This document shows positions 33,634 through 41,937 of a DNA stretch of 64,000 nucleotides, piece after piece. The notes under the pieces were generated by a model. That model ran no database searches. It worked only from the letters and a program-made list of their open reading frames with translations, and was not told where the DNA came from. The first letter of the stretch is position 1. Each line of letters opens with the position of its first letter. Made by a program: the position numbers and the translations under genes. Source of the stretch: Chlamydiota bacterium (GTDB taxonomy: Bacteria > Auribacterota > Tritonobacteria > UBA1439); the NCBI GenBank assembly GCA_012729785.1, contig JAAYCL010000031.1:1-64000 (forward strand), written 5' to 3'.

Positions 33634-34738
33634 GCGCCTCCCGGATCCTCCGCAGCGCCGGCGAGCGGCGCAGCCGCTGCCGCAGGCGGCCCCGTTCGAG
33701 GCGGAGGGCCGTTTTCAGCAGGTCCCCGCGCCGGCGCCTGGTCCACGCCTGTCCGGTGCAGCTCCTGCACATCGCCGGAAGGTCCCCCTCCAGCAGCGCG
33801 CGGCGGAGCGCCCGGTACGCGTCGCCGCGCCAGATCTCCTCGAACGGCTGCCGTGTCAGGTCGCCGAACGGAACGGGGCAGGAGCAGCAGGGAAAGACCT
33901 CCCCGGTGGTCGCGATCACCGCGCGATCCCACGGGAAGACGCACTCCCTCAGGAGGCGCCGTTCGGCCTCTCCGGCGGAGGCGCCCGCGGGGGCCTCCGC
34001 CGAGAACTGATCGGGCGGGAAGAGTTCTATCGCCACGCCGAGCCGCCGCGCCTCGAGGCGGGCGGCCTCGAGCATCCGGCGCCCCAGCGCGCGGTGCGCG
34101 CCCGCCGCCACCGATTTTCCCTTCACCGCCTCGTATTCTCCCATCGCCTGCAGGACCACGGTACCCACCCCCAGGGAACGGGCGAGGCGCACGAATTCCG
34201 GGAACTCGGCGATCGTGTCGGTCATCCCGAGGAAGAGGAGTTTGAGCGCCGGCAGCCGTCTCCCCGACCGCTCCCTGTGCCGGACGACCGCGCGCACCCC
34301 CTCGAGCACCTGCGCGAGCTCCCCGCCCCGGCGCACCCGCCGGTAGGTCTCCGGGCGCGCCGCGTCGATCGAGATCTCGAGGCGGTCGAGCTTGAGCGCC
34401 ACGAGGCGCTCGGCGACGGCGTCGGTGATCAGGGTCCCGTTGCTGACCGTGTGCACGCCGATGTACCGCCGCTTGAGGCGCGCGAGGATGTCGAGGTAGA
34501 GGTCGGGGAAGAGGAACGCCTCGCCCCAGAGGCCGCTCAGATCGGCGCCGTCCACGGCGCCGAGGATCGGCTCGAGGCGTTCGACGACCTCCGGGGAGAT
34601 GACGCGGTCGGGGGCGGTGTTCACGAAGCCCGCCGTCTTCGGGCACATCACGCAGCGCAGGTTGCAGCGGGAGGTGACCTCGATGGAGAGGATGCGGGGG
34701 AGCGGGACGAACCGTCCGGCGAGGTGGCGTTTCAGCAT
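33569..34738 (-). CDS. Radical SAM/SPASM-domain protein
   Basis: The product is 389 residues. The radical SAM cluster motif is VTSRCNLRCVMCPKT (Cys25, Cys29, Cys32), followed by a TIM-barrel pattern (VSNGTLITDAVAERL, LEISIDAARPETYRRVRRGG). The C-terminal SPASM-type region has CVFPWDRAVIATTGEVFPCCSCPVPFGDL and MCRSCTGQAW, enough Cys for an auxiliary 4Fe-4S cluster. SPASM proteins modify peptides or other proteins, or act in cofactor synthesis. It is last in the type II secretion array, 41 nt after a 42-residue lipoprotein gene. A role in modifying a secreted or envelope product is possible but unproven. Confidence 0.9.
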   Translation of the reverse strand: MLKRHLAGRFVPLPRILSIEVTSRCNLRCVMCPKTAGFVNTAPDRVISPEVVERLEPILGAVDGADLSGLWGEAFLFPDLYLDILARLKRRYIGVHTVSNGTLITDAVAERLVALKLDRLEISIDAARPETYRRVRRGGELAQVLEGVRAVVRHRERSGRRLPALKLLFLGMTDTIAEFPEFVRLARSLGVGTVVLQAMGEYEAVKGKSVAAGAHRALGRRMLEAARLEARRLGVAIELFPPDQFSAEAPAGASAGEAERRLLRECVFPWDRAVIATTGEVFPCCSCPVPFGDLTRQPFEEIWRGDAYRALRRALLEGDLPAMCRSCTGQAWTRRRRGDLLKTALRLERGRLRQRLRRSPALRRIREALRPRHARPTAAGSGASPLASP

Positions 34739-34779
34739 GGCGGTCTCCCGCCGTCCGCTGTCTGCCCGGCCGCGGACGC

Positions 34780-34908
34780 CTAGTTGCTCCCCTCGAGCAG
34801 GAGGTCGTGTGCGCCGTCCACCGTCTTGCGTATCTGCCTGCCGGTGTTATGGCAGCCGGCGGCGCACAAGGCGGCGAGCAGCGCGGCGGCGATCAGTGCC
34901 CTTCGCAT
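34780..34908 (-). CDS. Tiny entericidin-like lipoprotein
   Basis: The product is 42 residues. A signal peptide ends in the lipobox LCAAGC, and the mature peptide is only 24 residues (CHNTGRQIRKTVDGAHDLLL...), like entericidin-type lipoproteins. GGGGTGA precedes the ATG. It sits between gspM and the radical SAM gene, 19 nt and 41 nt away, in the same direction. The mature part has no obvious core-peptide features, so a RiPP precursor reading is less likely than a lipoprotein. Confidence 0.7.
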   Translation of the reverse strand: MRRALIAAALLAALCAAGCHNTGRQIRKTVDGAHDLLLEGSN

Positions 34909-34927
34909 CGGTTCACCCCGTGATTGT

Positions 34928-35509
34928 TCAGCGTCTCCGAGAACGCGGTTTCTTCGCGGGTGCATCCCTGTCGTCGGCCCCGTCGCGTCGCTCCGCCTTC
35001 GTGATCGTGGAGGCATCGAGGGCCACGTCGAGCAGGTGCGAGTCGGCGGAATCAACGCCGATCGAGAGGACCTTGACCGTCATCAGGTCGGGCGAGTTCT
35101 CGATGCGGTACAGGTACCCGACGAGCCTGGCGAGGGGGACCCGTTTGAGCGTGACCCTGGCCGTCTCCTCCTGGAATCCTCCCTCCAGCGGTTTCTTCTC
35201 CATCTGGATCGCCTCGGTGGAGAGCCCCTCCTCCCGCGCGATCTCGCTCAGGGAGACGTACGGGTTGAATTCGTTCGTGCGCTGGGCGAGCCGGGCCCGG
35301 ATGTCGCCGATCTCCCGGTCCAGGGCGCCGAAACGGGCGGCGCTGCGGCGCGCGAGGCGCACATCCCGCCGCATTGCGGGCGTCTCCGTGCGTATCCGGT
35401 CGTAGTAGCCCAGAAGCGGGCTCACGGCGAACTGGATGAGGAGAAACAGGGCGATTGCGACCGCGGCGGCGGCGATGAGCTTCTTCTCGCGCGGGGCGAG
35501 CTTCTTCAT
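34928..35509 (-). CDS. gspM: GspM/PilO-like type II secretion assembly protein
   Basis: The product is 193 residues. A short cytoplasmic N-terminus (MKKLAPREKK) is followed by one membrane helix (LIAAAAVAIALFLLIQFAV), a periplasmic coiled coil (MRRDVRLARRSAARFGALDREIGDI) and a ferredoxin-like domain (ARVTLKRVPLARLVGYLYRIENS...LMTVKVLSI). This matches GspM/PilO, which pairs with GspL/PilN in the inner-membrane platform. The ATG overlaps the preceding gene's stop by 4 nt. The C-terminus is basic and disordered. Confidence 0.82.
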   Translation of the reverse strand: MKKLAPREKKLIAAAAVAIALFLLIQFAVSPLLGYYDRIRTETPAMRRDVRLARRSAARFGALDREIGDIRARLAQRTNEFNPYVSLSEIAREEGLSTEAIQMEKKPLEGGFQEETARVTLKRVPLARLVGYLYRIENSPDLMTVKVLSIGVDSADSHLLDVALDASTITKAERRDGADDRDAPAKKPRSRRR

Positions 35510-37143
35510 CGCGCCGCCGCCTTTCGTATCGTCGCCATGAGCTTGAACTTCTGCTTGGCGCCGCTGGCGGTGGTGGAGGGGACATCCACCGACTCGAAGT
35601 AGGGCGACGTCTTGAGCGCCATCTTGATCTTGTCCGCGTCGCCGGCGTTGTCGATGAGGCCGGTCATCTCCACCTCCTCCTGCCCGATCGTGAGGTCGGT
35701 GACCCACGCCTTCAGATCGGGCGGGATGCGCTCGCTGATCTCCCGCAGGATCTCGAGCGAGGAGACCCCCGTCGGGGCGAGGGAGAAGAAGCTCTTGTGG
35801 GCCTCGCGGTACTGTCTGATCCTCTTCTCCATCTCGTCGGCGACGGCGGCGGGCCCGACTGCGGGGCCGTCGGGGAACGTCTTGCGGTAGATGCGTTCGA
35901 GCTCGCCCGCGAGCGCGGCGTGCTCCTGCCGCACCGCGGTGAACGAGGCGGCGAAGCGCCAGCCCGCCACCCCGGCGAGGAGGAGGAGGAGGAGCGCCGC
36001 GACGGCGAGCGGGCGCCCGGCCCTGCCCAGCCCCCCGCCCCAGGAGAACTCCTCCCTGCGGAGGTTCACCTGCGCCTTCTCGAACCCGAGGCCCTGCACG
36101 GCGAGGCCCGCGGCGACCGCCGCCGGGCACATCTCCTCGTCGGGCGGCGATCCCGCGAAAGGCGAGAGGGAGGAGAGGTAGTCAGCGCGGCAGTTGAACT
36201 CCTTCGCGAAGAGTTCGCGCGACCCCCGGAGCAGCGCCCCGCCCCCGGAGAGAAGGACGCGCGACACCTCCGAGCCGGTCAAGGTCGCGGAGATGGAGCG
36301 GAGGCTGCGGTCGATCTCGCGATTGAGGCGCGTGAGCACCGGGTTGATCGCCTTCTGCATCCTTGCCTCCGCCGGCGGCGTGTCCGCCCCCGGCAGCGCC
36401 CCCCCGCGCTCCCTCTTCAGCGCCTCGGCGGCGGAGAAGTCGAGTGTGCACTCGTTCTGGATCGCCTCGGTGACGTCGTCCCCGCCGACGTTGATGTTCC
36501 TGGCGAGCAGCACCGTCGTTCCCCGGACGATGACCAGCAGCGTTTTCGTCGCTCCGATGTCGACGAGCATCGCCAGTTCGTCCGCCGGGACGTCCCCCGC
36601 CCTGAGGAGGTAGTTGTTGGCCAGGGCGAGCGCGTCGAGGCCGACGATCTCCGGGTCGACCCCCCCGTCGGCGAGGATCTGGAGGTGCCGGGCGACCAGC
36701 TCCTTCTTGGCCGCGATGATGAGGACGGGGGTCCTGTTCTCCTCGGCGGCCCGTGTTTCGTGGAAGTCGACCAGCACCTCCTCGATGGGGAACGGGATGA
36801 GCGGCTCGGCCTGGAACCGTATCACCTGGCGGATCTTGCTTGTCCCGCGGAACGGGACGACCGTGTTGCGCACGAGGGCCGAGTAGAGAGGGAACGCGCT
36901 GACGAACCTGTCCGCGCGGATCCGGTGCTCCTTCAACAGCGCCGCGACCGCCGCCGAGAGGGCCTCGAGGGAGGGACGCGCCGCCGTCTCGCGCGGGATC
37001 GCGGCCGTGTAGACGCCGGTGATCACCGCGCGCCGCCCCTTCCGCCGCATCGACACCGCCTTGATGCCGTTGGTCCCGAGGTCGATGCCAAGCGGCATCC
37101 GGGCGCCTCCGCCCGACAGCCATTCCATTATCCGCGCCTTCAC
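35506..37143 (-). CDS. gspL: PilM-PilN fusion serving as GspL
   Basis: The product is 545 residues. Residues 15-340 are a PilM-type actin-like ATPase with phosphate-1 motif GIDLGTNGIKAV, a phosphate-2-like VDIGATKTLLVIV and the adenosine loop LLSGGGALLRG. A membrane helix lies at about 382-402 (LAVAALLLLLLAGVAGWRFA). The periplasmic end is PilN-like: coiled coil, then LEILREISERIPPDLKAWVTDLTI and a ferredoxin-like fold. GspL proteins have this overall layout, but their cytoplasmic domain is usually degenerate; here the nucleotide motifs look intact as in type IV pilus PilM. It overlaps gspK and gspM by 4 nt each. Confidence 0.85.
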   Translation of the reverse strand: MKARIMEWLSGGGARMPLGIDLGTNGIKAVSMRRKGRRAVITGVYTAAIPRETAARPSLEALSAAVAALLKEHRIRADRFVSAFPLYSALVRNTVVPFRGTSKIRQVIRFQAEPLIPFPIEEVLVDFHETRAAEENRTPVLIIAAKKELVARHLQILADGGVDPEIVGLDALALANNYLLRAGDVPADELAMLVDIGATKTLLVIVRGTTVLLARNINVGGDDVTEAIQNECTLDFSAAEALKRERGGALPGADTPPAEARMQKAINPVLTRLNREIDRSLRSISATLTGSEVSRVLLSGGGALLRGSRELFAKEFNCRADYLSSLSPFAGSPPDEEMCPAAVAAGLAVQGLGFEKAQVNLRREEFSWGGGLGRAGRPLAVAALLLLLLAGVAGWRFAASFTAVRQEHAALAGELERIYRKTFPDGPAVGPAAVADEMEKRIRQYREAHKSFFSLAPTGVSSLEILREISERIPPDLKAWVTDLTIGQEEVEMTGLIDNAGDADKIKMALKTSPYFESVDVPSTTASGAKQKFKLMATIRKAAAR

Positions 37144-38432
37144 CGGTCCACTCCCCAGAACAGCACCCGCGTCACCGCATCGTCGTCGCGCCGGACGTAC
37201 GCGCGCAGCTGCGCGACCGAATCGTTCACCTGTCCGCGGGAGATGATCTGCACGCAGTCGCTCCCGACGCCGATCTTGGCCCTGAAGCTCGCGGGCACGT
37301 GCTCTCCCATCTTCTCCGCGAACTCCGCCAGATCCTTGAAATAGTCCCTGCGGGTGTGGGCGACGATATCCCTGACGAGGGACTCGTTCTCCTCCGGGAG
37401 AAGCGCCGCGAGCACCTCCGGCGGGGCGGTGTTCACGTTCACCTTGCTTCCGGAGAAGACCGTGAGACAGTCCTGAAGGCCGGTCCCGCCCCGCCGCGGC
37501 CCCCTCCGCTCCATCTCCGCGCCGAGGTCGACCGTCTCCGGCCTGCCGGGGCCGAAGAACAGGTCCCCGGTGACGCCCTTGATCATCAGGAGTTCGGAGA
37601 GCACGTCGAGAGGGGCGTTTTTCGGAGGCGGTCCGTCGTCGTAGGCGTCGTCCTCCCAGTCGCCGTCGTCGTTGGAATCCATCCAGTCGACGATGGCGGC
37701 GGTCACCTTCTCCTCGTCGACGCTGCGGACGTCGAGGCTTTTGATGAGCTTCATGATATCCTTCTCGGCGTTCTTGTCAACAACATAGCGCACCGGCTCC
37801 GGCGTCGGCGTCCCCTCCGCCTGCTCCGCCGCCTCCTCGCCGGTTTTGTCCGGGTCCTTCTGTCCCCAGGCCCGCGGCGGCGGCTTCGGCGTCGCCTCCG
37901 GGGGAGGGCAGTCCTCGCACGGGGTCGGCGTGGGGGTGGCGGCGCGCGGCATCGGCCGCTGCTCCTTGACGAGCGTGTTGACGTTGAACTTGCCGCTCTC
38001 GTCGACGACCTTGAGCGTGAGGGATCCATCCCCGAACGGTTCCTGGACCCGCTCCCGCGCCCACTCCTCGCCGTAATGGTCCGGGAACGGGACGTCGCGC
38101 AGGACGCCGCCCGGGGAGCGTCTCCCCGCCGTCACCTGCTCGATGAAGGAGCTCCCCGTCTCCGACGGCCGTCCCTTCTCCTCGTCCTCGCGCTCCTTCT
38201 CCTCCAGTTCGCGCAGGCGGTCGTCGCGGAGCAGGGCGACCGTCTCATGGACCCCGGCCAGGGCGATGCCGAGGGCCAGCAGGTCGTCGCGGCATGTCGA
38301 GGCGATATGGTGCTCGACGCGTGTCGCGTAGTTGAACTCCAGCGCCAGGACGGTGAAGAGCGTGACGATGAAGAGCACCATGATGAGGATGACGCCCCGT
38401 TCGCCGCGCCTGGTATGCGTTGCATCGGGCAT
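37140..38432 (-). CDS. gspK: Type II secretion minor pseudopilin GspK
   Basis: The product is 430 residues. A basic leader ends at RRGERG, followed by the hydrophobic helix VILIMVLFIVTLFTVLALEF, which lacks Glu at +5, as is typical for GspK. The large alpha-domain carries the GspK DESGKFNVNTLV motif and SGSKVNVNTAPPEVLAALLP. A Pro/Thr-rich insert (PTPTPCEDCPPPEATPKPPP) is unusual. An Asp-rich loop (DSNDDGDWEDDAYDDG) may bind calcium, as in GspK of other species. GspK caps the GspI-J-K tip of the pseudopilus. It sits between gspJ and gspL, with a 4-nt overlap to gspL. Confidence 0.88.
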   Translation of the reverse strand: MPDATHTRRGERGVILIMVLFIVTLFTVLALEFNYATRVEHHIASTCRDDLLALGIALAGVHETVALLRDDRLRELEEKEREDEEKGRPSETGSSFIEQVTAGRRSPGGVLRDVPFPDHYGEEWARERVQEPFGDGSLTLKVVDESGKFNVNTLVKEQRPMPRAATPTPTPCEDCPPPEATPKPPPRAWGQKDPDKTGEEAAEQAEGTPTPEPVRYVVDKNAEKDIMKLIKSLDVRSVDEEKVTAAIVDWMDSNDDGDWEDDAYDDGPPPKNAPLDVLSELLMIKGVTGDLFFGPGRPETVDLGAEMERRGPRRGGTGLQDCLTVFSGSKVNVNTAPPEVLAALLPEENESLVRDIVAHTRRDYFKDLAEFAEKMGEHVPASFRAKIGVGSDCVQIISRGQVNDSVAQLRAYVRRDDDAVTRVLFWGVDR

Positions 38433-38458
38433 AAGGTCGTCCCTGTCGGCGTCCTGTC

Positions 38459-39259
38459 TCAGTCCGGTCTCGGCGTGGGCGTGAGCGTCGTCCCCGGGGC
38501 GGGCGTGGGCGTGGGCTCCTCTTCCTCCTCCCAGCTCCCGCCGAGGGGGATCGATGTCTCGGTGCGGAACGTGCTAAGGCGCACCGCCTCTTCGCCCGCT
38601 TCGCCGCCGCCTTCCCGCCCGGTCGCCATCGTGAGTGTCACGCGGACGGCGCGGGGGAGGGAGTCGTCCACGCGCGAATCCCACGACGCAACCCACCCGC
38701 CGTCGCCGAGGTACTCGAGGTCGAAACCCGCGACCCCCTCGCCGATCGCCCTCGTCTCGCCGCCGGAGAACGGATCCTCGTCGAGGGACGGGTCCTCCCG
38801 GCGCAGCAGGTACCCCTCGGGGTCGAGGGAGTAGGCCACCTCGGAGAGGACGCTCTCGCGCGCGTCCCTCTCCGAGCGCAGGTGCGTGGCGGCGATGAAG
38901 GTCACCGAGTCCGCGCCGGGCGCATCCCCGCCGTCGTCGCCCACGAAGACGAGGTACTCCTTTCCGCCCCGCAGGAAGGCGCAGGAGAAATCGCCGGATA
39001 TGCGGTCGAGCATCAGCCGCGCCATCGTCGTCTGCTCCATATCCTCCTGGGACGCATAGATGATCCGCAGGGCGCCGCGGTAGGATGCGTAGATGACCCC
39101 GGCCACGATGCTGGTGATGAGGATCGCCACCAGCACCTCGGCGATCGTGAACCCGGAAGAGGGGCCGAAGGGGAGGCGGGGACGCCTGCGGCCGGGCGCG
39201 CACCGGGCGCGCGCGGCCCCTCCGGCGTCTGGGCGGGTCATGCTTGAACGGTGCCGCAT
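38459..39259 (-). CDS. gspJ: Type II secretion minor pseudopilin GspJ
   Basis: The product is about 266 residues from an ATG at 39259, which has GGAGGAGACG upstream; another start 13 codons earlier is possible. The leader is unusually long and basic (about 30 residues) before the prepilin site SSG-FTIAEVLVAILITSIVAG, with Glu at +5. The globular domain has LMLDRISGDFSCAFL and FDLEYLGDGGWVASWDSRVDDSLPRAVRVTLTM, typical of GspJ. The C-terminal tail is a TPTPAPGTTLTPTPRPD repeat like those in the propeller proteins. Confidence 0.87.
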   Translation of the reverse strand: MRHRSSMTRPDAGGAARARCAPGRRRPRLPFGPSSGFTIAEVLVAILITSIVAGVIYASYRGALRIIYASQEDMEQTTMARLMLDRISGDFSCAFLRGGKEYLVFVGDDGGDAPGADSVTFIAATHLRSERDARESVLSEVAYSLDPEGYLLRREDPSLDEDPFSGGETRAIGEGVAGFDLEYLGDGGWVASWDSRVDDSLPRAVRVTLTMATGREGGGEAGEEAVRLSTFRTETSIPLGGSWEEEEEPTPTPAPGTTLTPTPRPD

Positions 39260-39301
39260 CGTCTCCTCCGGATCCCGGACGGCGCGCCGATGCGCCATCC
39301 T

Positions 39302-39739
39302 TCAGCCCGCCGCCTCCGCCAACTCCTCCTCCTCGATCTCCTCCTCCCCCGGGTCCGCCACGCAGCTGGTGACGGTGACCCCCCCGATCGCCGGCGCGTC
39401 GCCGTCGCCGCCGGCGGGGATGAGCGCGACCTGGACCGTCACCTCGCGGAGCCCCTCAAGGGCGGTCTCGCGCACGGTGACGAGGTAGCCGTACCCCTCG
39501 AGGTCGCCGAAGGTCCCCTCCTCCTCGCCCGGGGGGGGGAACTCCCCCGAGAGGATCTCGGCGAGCTTCTGTCGGGCGAGGAGGGTCGAGACGGTCGTCG
39601 CCTTGGCCTCGGCGTAGGTGCGGGTGCTCGCGGCCTGCGTCGCGAGGAGGGCGCCCATCGCGATGGCGACGATCACCGTCGCCACCATCACCTCGACCAG
39701 CGTGAACCCCCCGGTGCGGCGCGCGGCCGATCGCATCAT
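39302..39739 (-). CDS. gspI: Type II secretion minor pseudopilin GspI
   Basis: The product is 145 residues. The prepilin cleavage site is RTGG-FTLVEVMVATVIVAIAMGALL with Glu at +5. The segment ARQKLAEILSGEFPPPGEEEGTF is the GspI signature helix, and the C-terminus is strongly acidic. It overlaps the stop of gspH by 4 nt and precedes gspJ by 42 nt. GspI nucleates the tip complex with GspJ and GspK. Confidence 0.85.
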   Translation of the reverse strand: MMRSAARRTGGFTLVEVMVATVIVAIAMGALLATQAASTRTYAEAKATTVSTLLARQKLAEILSGEFPPPGEEEGTFGDLEGYGYLVTVRETALEGLREVTVQVALIPAGGDGDAPAIGGVTVTSCVADPGEEEIEEEELAEAAG

Positions 39740-40278
39740 AGCCCCCCGAATGTGCGCGCCGTCGACTCGTCGTCGTACACGGCGGTCCGGCCCCCGTACG
39801 GCTTCAAATGGATCGAGCAGGACCGGCGCCGGGCCTGGTCGCCGAGACGGAGAACCGCCTCCTCGTTTTCGCCGCGGGCGAAGAAGCCGATGCGCCGCGT
39901 GCCGCGCGACCGCCCTCCCCCCCTCCCCACCACCTCCACGCCGCGTATGAGGATCCCCGGGGCGAGGAGGTGCGGGCGGGCGAGGGCGGTGGAGAGCTCC
40001 GCCTGCCTGCGCCCGCCCTCGTCGACGGTGACCCAGTAGCTGTCCCCCCCGACGTCGAGGTTCAGGTAGTGCGCCCTGCCGGTCCGGGCCGCCTCGCTGC
40101 TCAGGTAGCGCGCGGCCGCGGCGAGCCGGCGCGCCTCGCTGCGCAGCCCGCCGCGCGTGAGCATCCCCCCGTAGCGCGGGAGCGCGATCGCGACGACAAG
40201 CGCCACGATCAGCAGCGCCACCGCGAGCTCGATGAGGGTGAAGCCGCGCCTAGCGGAGGTAGTTCGCGATATCGTCAT
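39736..40278 (-). CDS. gspH: Type II secretion pseudopilin GspH
   Basis: The product is 180 residues. The leader MTISRTTSARRG-FTLIELAVALLIVALVVAIALP contains the prepilin peptidase site and Glu+5. GspH-type features follow: LRSEARRLAAAARYLSSEAARTGRAHYLNLDVGGDSYWV. The start overlaps the 3' end of gspG by 29 nt, so a slightly later start cannot be excluded. GspH is a minor pseudopilin between the GspG shaft and the tip. Confidence 0.83.
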   Translation of the reverse strand: MTISRTTSARRGFTLIELAVALLIVALVVAIALPRYGGMLTRGGLRSEARRLAAAARYLSSEAARTGRAHYLNLDVGGDSYWVTVDEGGRRQAELSTALARPHLLAPGILIRGVEVVGRGGGRSRGTRRIGFFARGENEEAVLRLGDQARRRSCSIHLKPYGGRTAVYDDESTARTFGGL

Positions 40279-40621
40279 CGCCGCCGATGGAGCCGTCCGG
40301 TCCCCCCGACACGATGTCGAAGTCCTTGTTGTGCGAGCCGGGGAAGGCGTAGGTGTACGGATTCCCCCACGGATCCTTCGGCACCTCGTCGAGGTAGTCG
40401 GGGACGAGCGCCTCGAGCGAGGACGGGTAGACCGAGTTGTTCTCGAGGTAGTAGTGCTGGAGCGCCTGCTCGAAGTTCGCGATCTGCACCTTCGCGGTTT
40501 GGATCTTCGCGGGCTTGATGCGGCGCATCACCTTCGGGGCGACGAGCCCCACGAGAAGGCCGAGGATCACCATCACCACCAACAGCTCGATGAGCGTGAA
40601 GCCGTTCCTGCGTTGCGTCAT
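40250..40621 (-). CDS. gspG: Major pseudopilin GspG
   Basis: The product is 123 residues. The leader MTQRRNG-FTLIELLVVMVILGLLVGLVAP has the cleavage site and Glu+5. The body shows the GspG consensus: KIQTAKVQIANFEQALQHYYLENNSVYPSSLEALV, DPWGNPYTYAFPG and a C-terminal calcium-site-like SGGPDGSIGGDDDIANYLR. It is the main subunit of the secretion pseudopilus. No prepilin peptidase (GspO) gene is in the window. Confidence 0.95.
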   Translation of the reverse strand: MTQRRNGFTLIELLVVMVILGLLVGLVAPKVMRRIKPAKIQTAKVQIANFEQALQHYYLENNSVYPSSLEALVPDYLDEVPKDPWGNPYTYAFPGSHNKDFDIVSGGPDGSIGGDDDIANYLR

Positions 40622-40667
40622 CGCGCACCTCCTTGGACTTGAAGCCGCCCCGCGTCTGCGGCGGCGG

Positions 40668-41888
40668 TCACTGCACCATCTGGTTCATCTCGAAGATCGG
40701 CATCAGGATCGCGAAGACGATGAATCCCACGACCCCCCCGAGGGCGATGATCATCGCGGGCTCCAGGAGCGACACGAGGGCCACGACGGAGTTCTCCACC
40801 TCCCCGTCGTAAGAGTCGGCGACGTTCTGGAGCATCTCCTCGAGGCGGCCGCTCGTCTCGCCGACGGCGATCATGTGCGTCACGATCGGGGGGAACACCC
40901 CGCTGGCGGCGAGCGGCTCCGCGATCGACTTGCCGGCCCCCACCGCCTCGCCTGCGCCGTCGAGCGCGCGCGCAAGCACCTCGTTGCCGACGACCTCGCG
41001 GACGATCCCCATCGCCTTGAGGATCGGGACGCCGCTCGCGGTCAGGATCGAGAGGGTGCGGGCGAGGCGCGAGACGGCCATCTTGCGCGTGAGGGGGCCG
41101 AAGACGGGGAGGCGGAGCTTCAGCCGGTCGGCGAAGAGGCGCGCGGCCGGGCGGCGCACGATCCGCCTGAAGAGGAAGACGGCCCCCGCCCCGGCGGCGG
41201 CGAGCGCCCACCAGTAGCCCTTCATGAAGCCGCTCACCGCCAGCAGGGCGAGCGTCGGCCCCGGGAGCTGCTGCTTGGTTTCCACGAAGACCTTGGTGAT
41301 CGTCGGGACCACGAAGGCGAGGAGGATCCCCACCGCCAGCACGCCGATCACCGCCATGAAGATCGGGTAGACCATCGCCGAGCGCACCTTGTTCTGCAGG
41401 GCGAGGCTCTTCTCGTTGAAGACCGCCAGCCGATCGAGGATGACGTCGAGGGCGCCCGCGGACTCGCCCGCCCGCACCATGTTCACATACAGGGGGGTGA
41501 AGATCTTCGGGTGCTTCCCCAGGGCGTCGGCGAGCCCCACGCCGCGGTTCACCGCCTCGCGGACCTCGATGATGGCGGGCCTGAAGGGGCTGTCGCCGAG
41601 CTGTTCCTCGATGGCCTGGAGGGAGCGGACGAGCGGCAGCCCGGCCTTGAGGAGCGTGGCGAGCTGCCGGGTGACCACGGCGATCTCGCGCGTTCCGACG
41701 CGCCTGAAGAGCGCCTTCAGGTTCACCTGCGTGCTGAGGCTGATCCCCTTCTCCGTCTCGCGCACCTCGACGGCGAAGAGCCCCTGGGCGCGCAGGCGGG
41801 CGCGGGCGTCGCGGGCGGAGTCGGCGTCGATCACCCCGGCCGCCGACTTCCCCCCTTCGTCGAGCGCCTTGTACTTGAATGCGGGCAC
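40668..41888 (-). CDS. gspF: Type II secretion inner-membrane protein GspF
   Basis: The product is 406 residues. It begins MPAFKYKALDEGGKSAAGVIDADS and has two T2SSF domains of about 120 residues, each with the LxxGxPLxxxL/ASGVPILKAM helical pattern and GE(S/T)SG(A/R)L. They are separated by membrane segments (MVYPIFMAVIGVLAVGILLAFVVP), with a final helix IIALGGVVGFIVFAILMPIFEM. GspF forms the platform beneath the pseudopilus and contacts GspE and GspL. Confidence 0.95.
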   Translation of the reverse strand: MPAFKYKALDEGGKSAAGVIDADSARDARARLRAQGLFAVEVRETEKGISLSTQVNLKALFRRVGTREIAVVTRQLATLLKAGLPLVRSLQAIEEQLGDSPFRPAIIEVREAVNRGVGLADALGKHPKIFTPLYVNMVRAGESAGALDVILDRLAVFNEKSLALQNKVRSAMVYPIFMAVIGVLAVGILLAFVVPTITKVFVETKQQLPGPTLALLAVSGFMKGYWWALAAAGAGAVFLFRRIVRRPAARLFADRLKLRLPVFGPLTRKMAVSRLARTLSILTASGVPILKAMGIVREVVGNEVLARALDGAGEAVGAGKSIAEPLAASGVFPPIVTHMIAVGETSGRLEEMLQNVADSYDGEVENSVVALVSLLEPAMIIALGGVVGFIVFAILMPIFEMNQMVQ

Positions 41889-41937
41889 GGGCCTACCGTT
41901 TCTGGTTGCTCGTCTCTCGTTGGCAAAGGAGAGGGGC

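Noticed and set aside
34780-34908. RiPP precursor peptide for the radical SAM enzyme
   Set aside because: A clear lipobox and a 24-residue mature part without Cys/Gly/aromatic core pattern fit a lipoprotein better.
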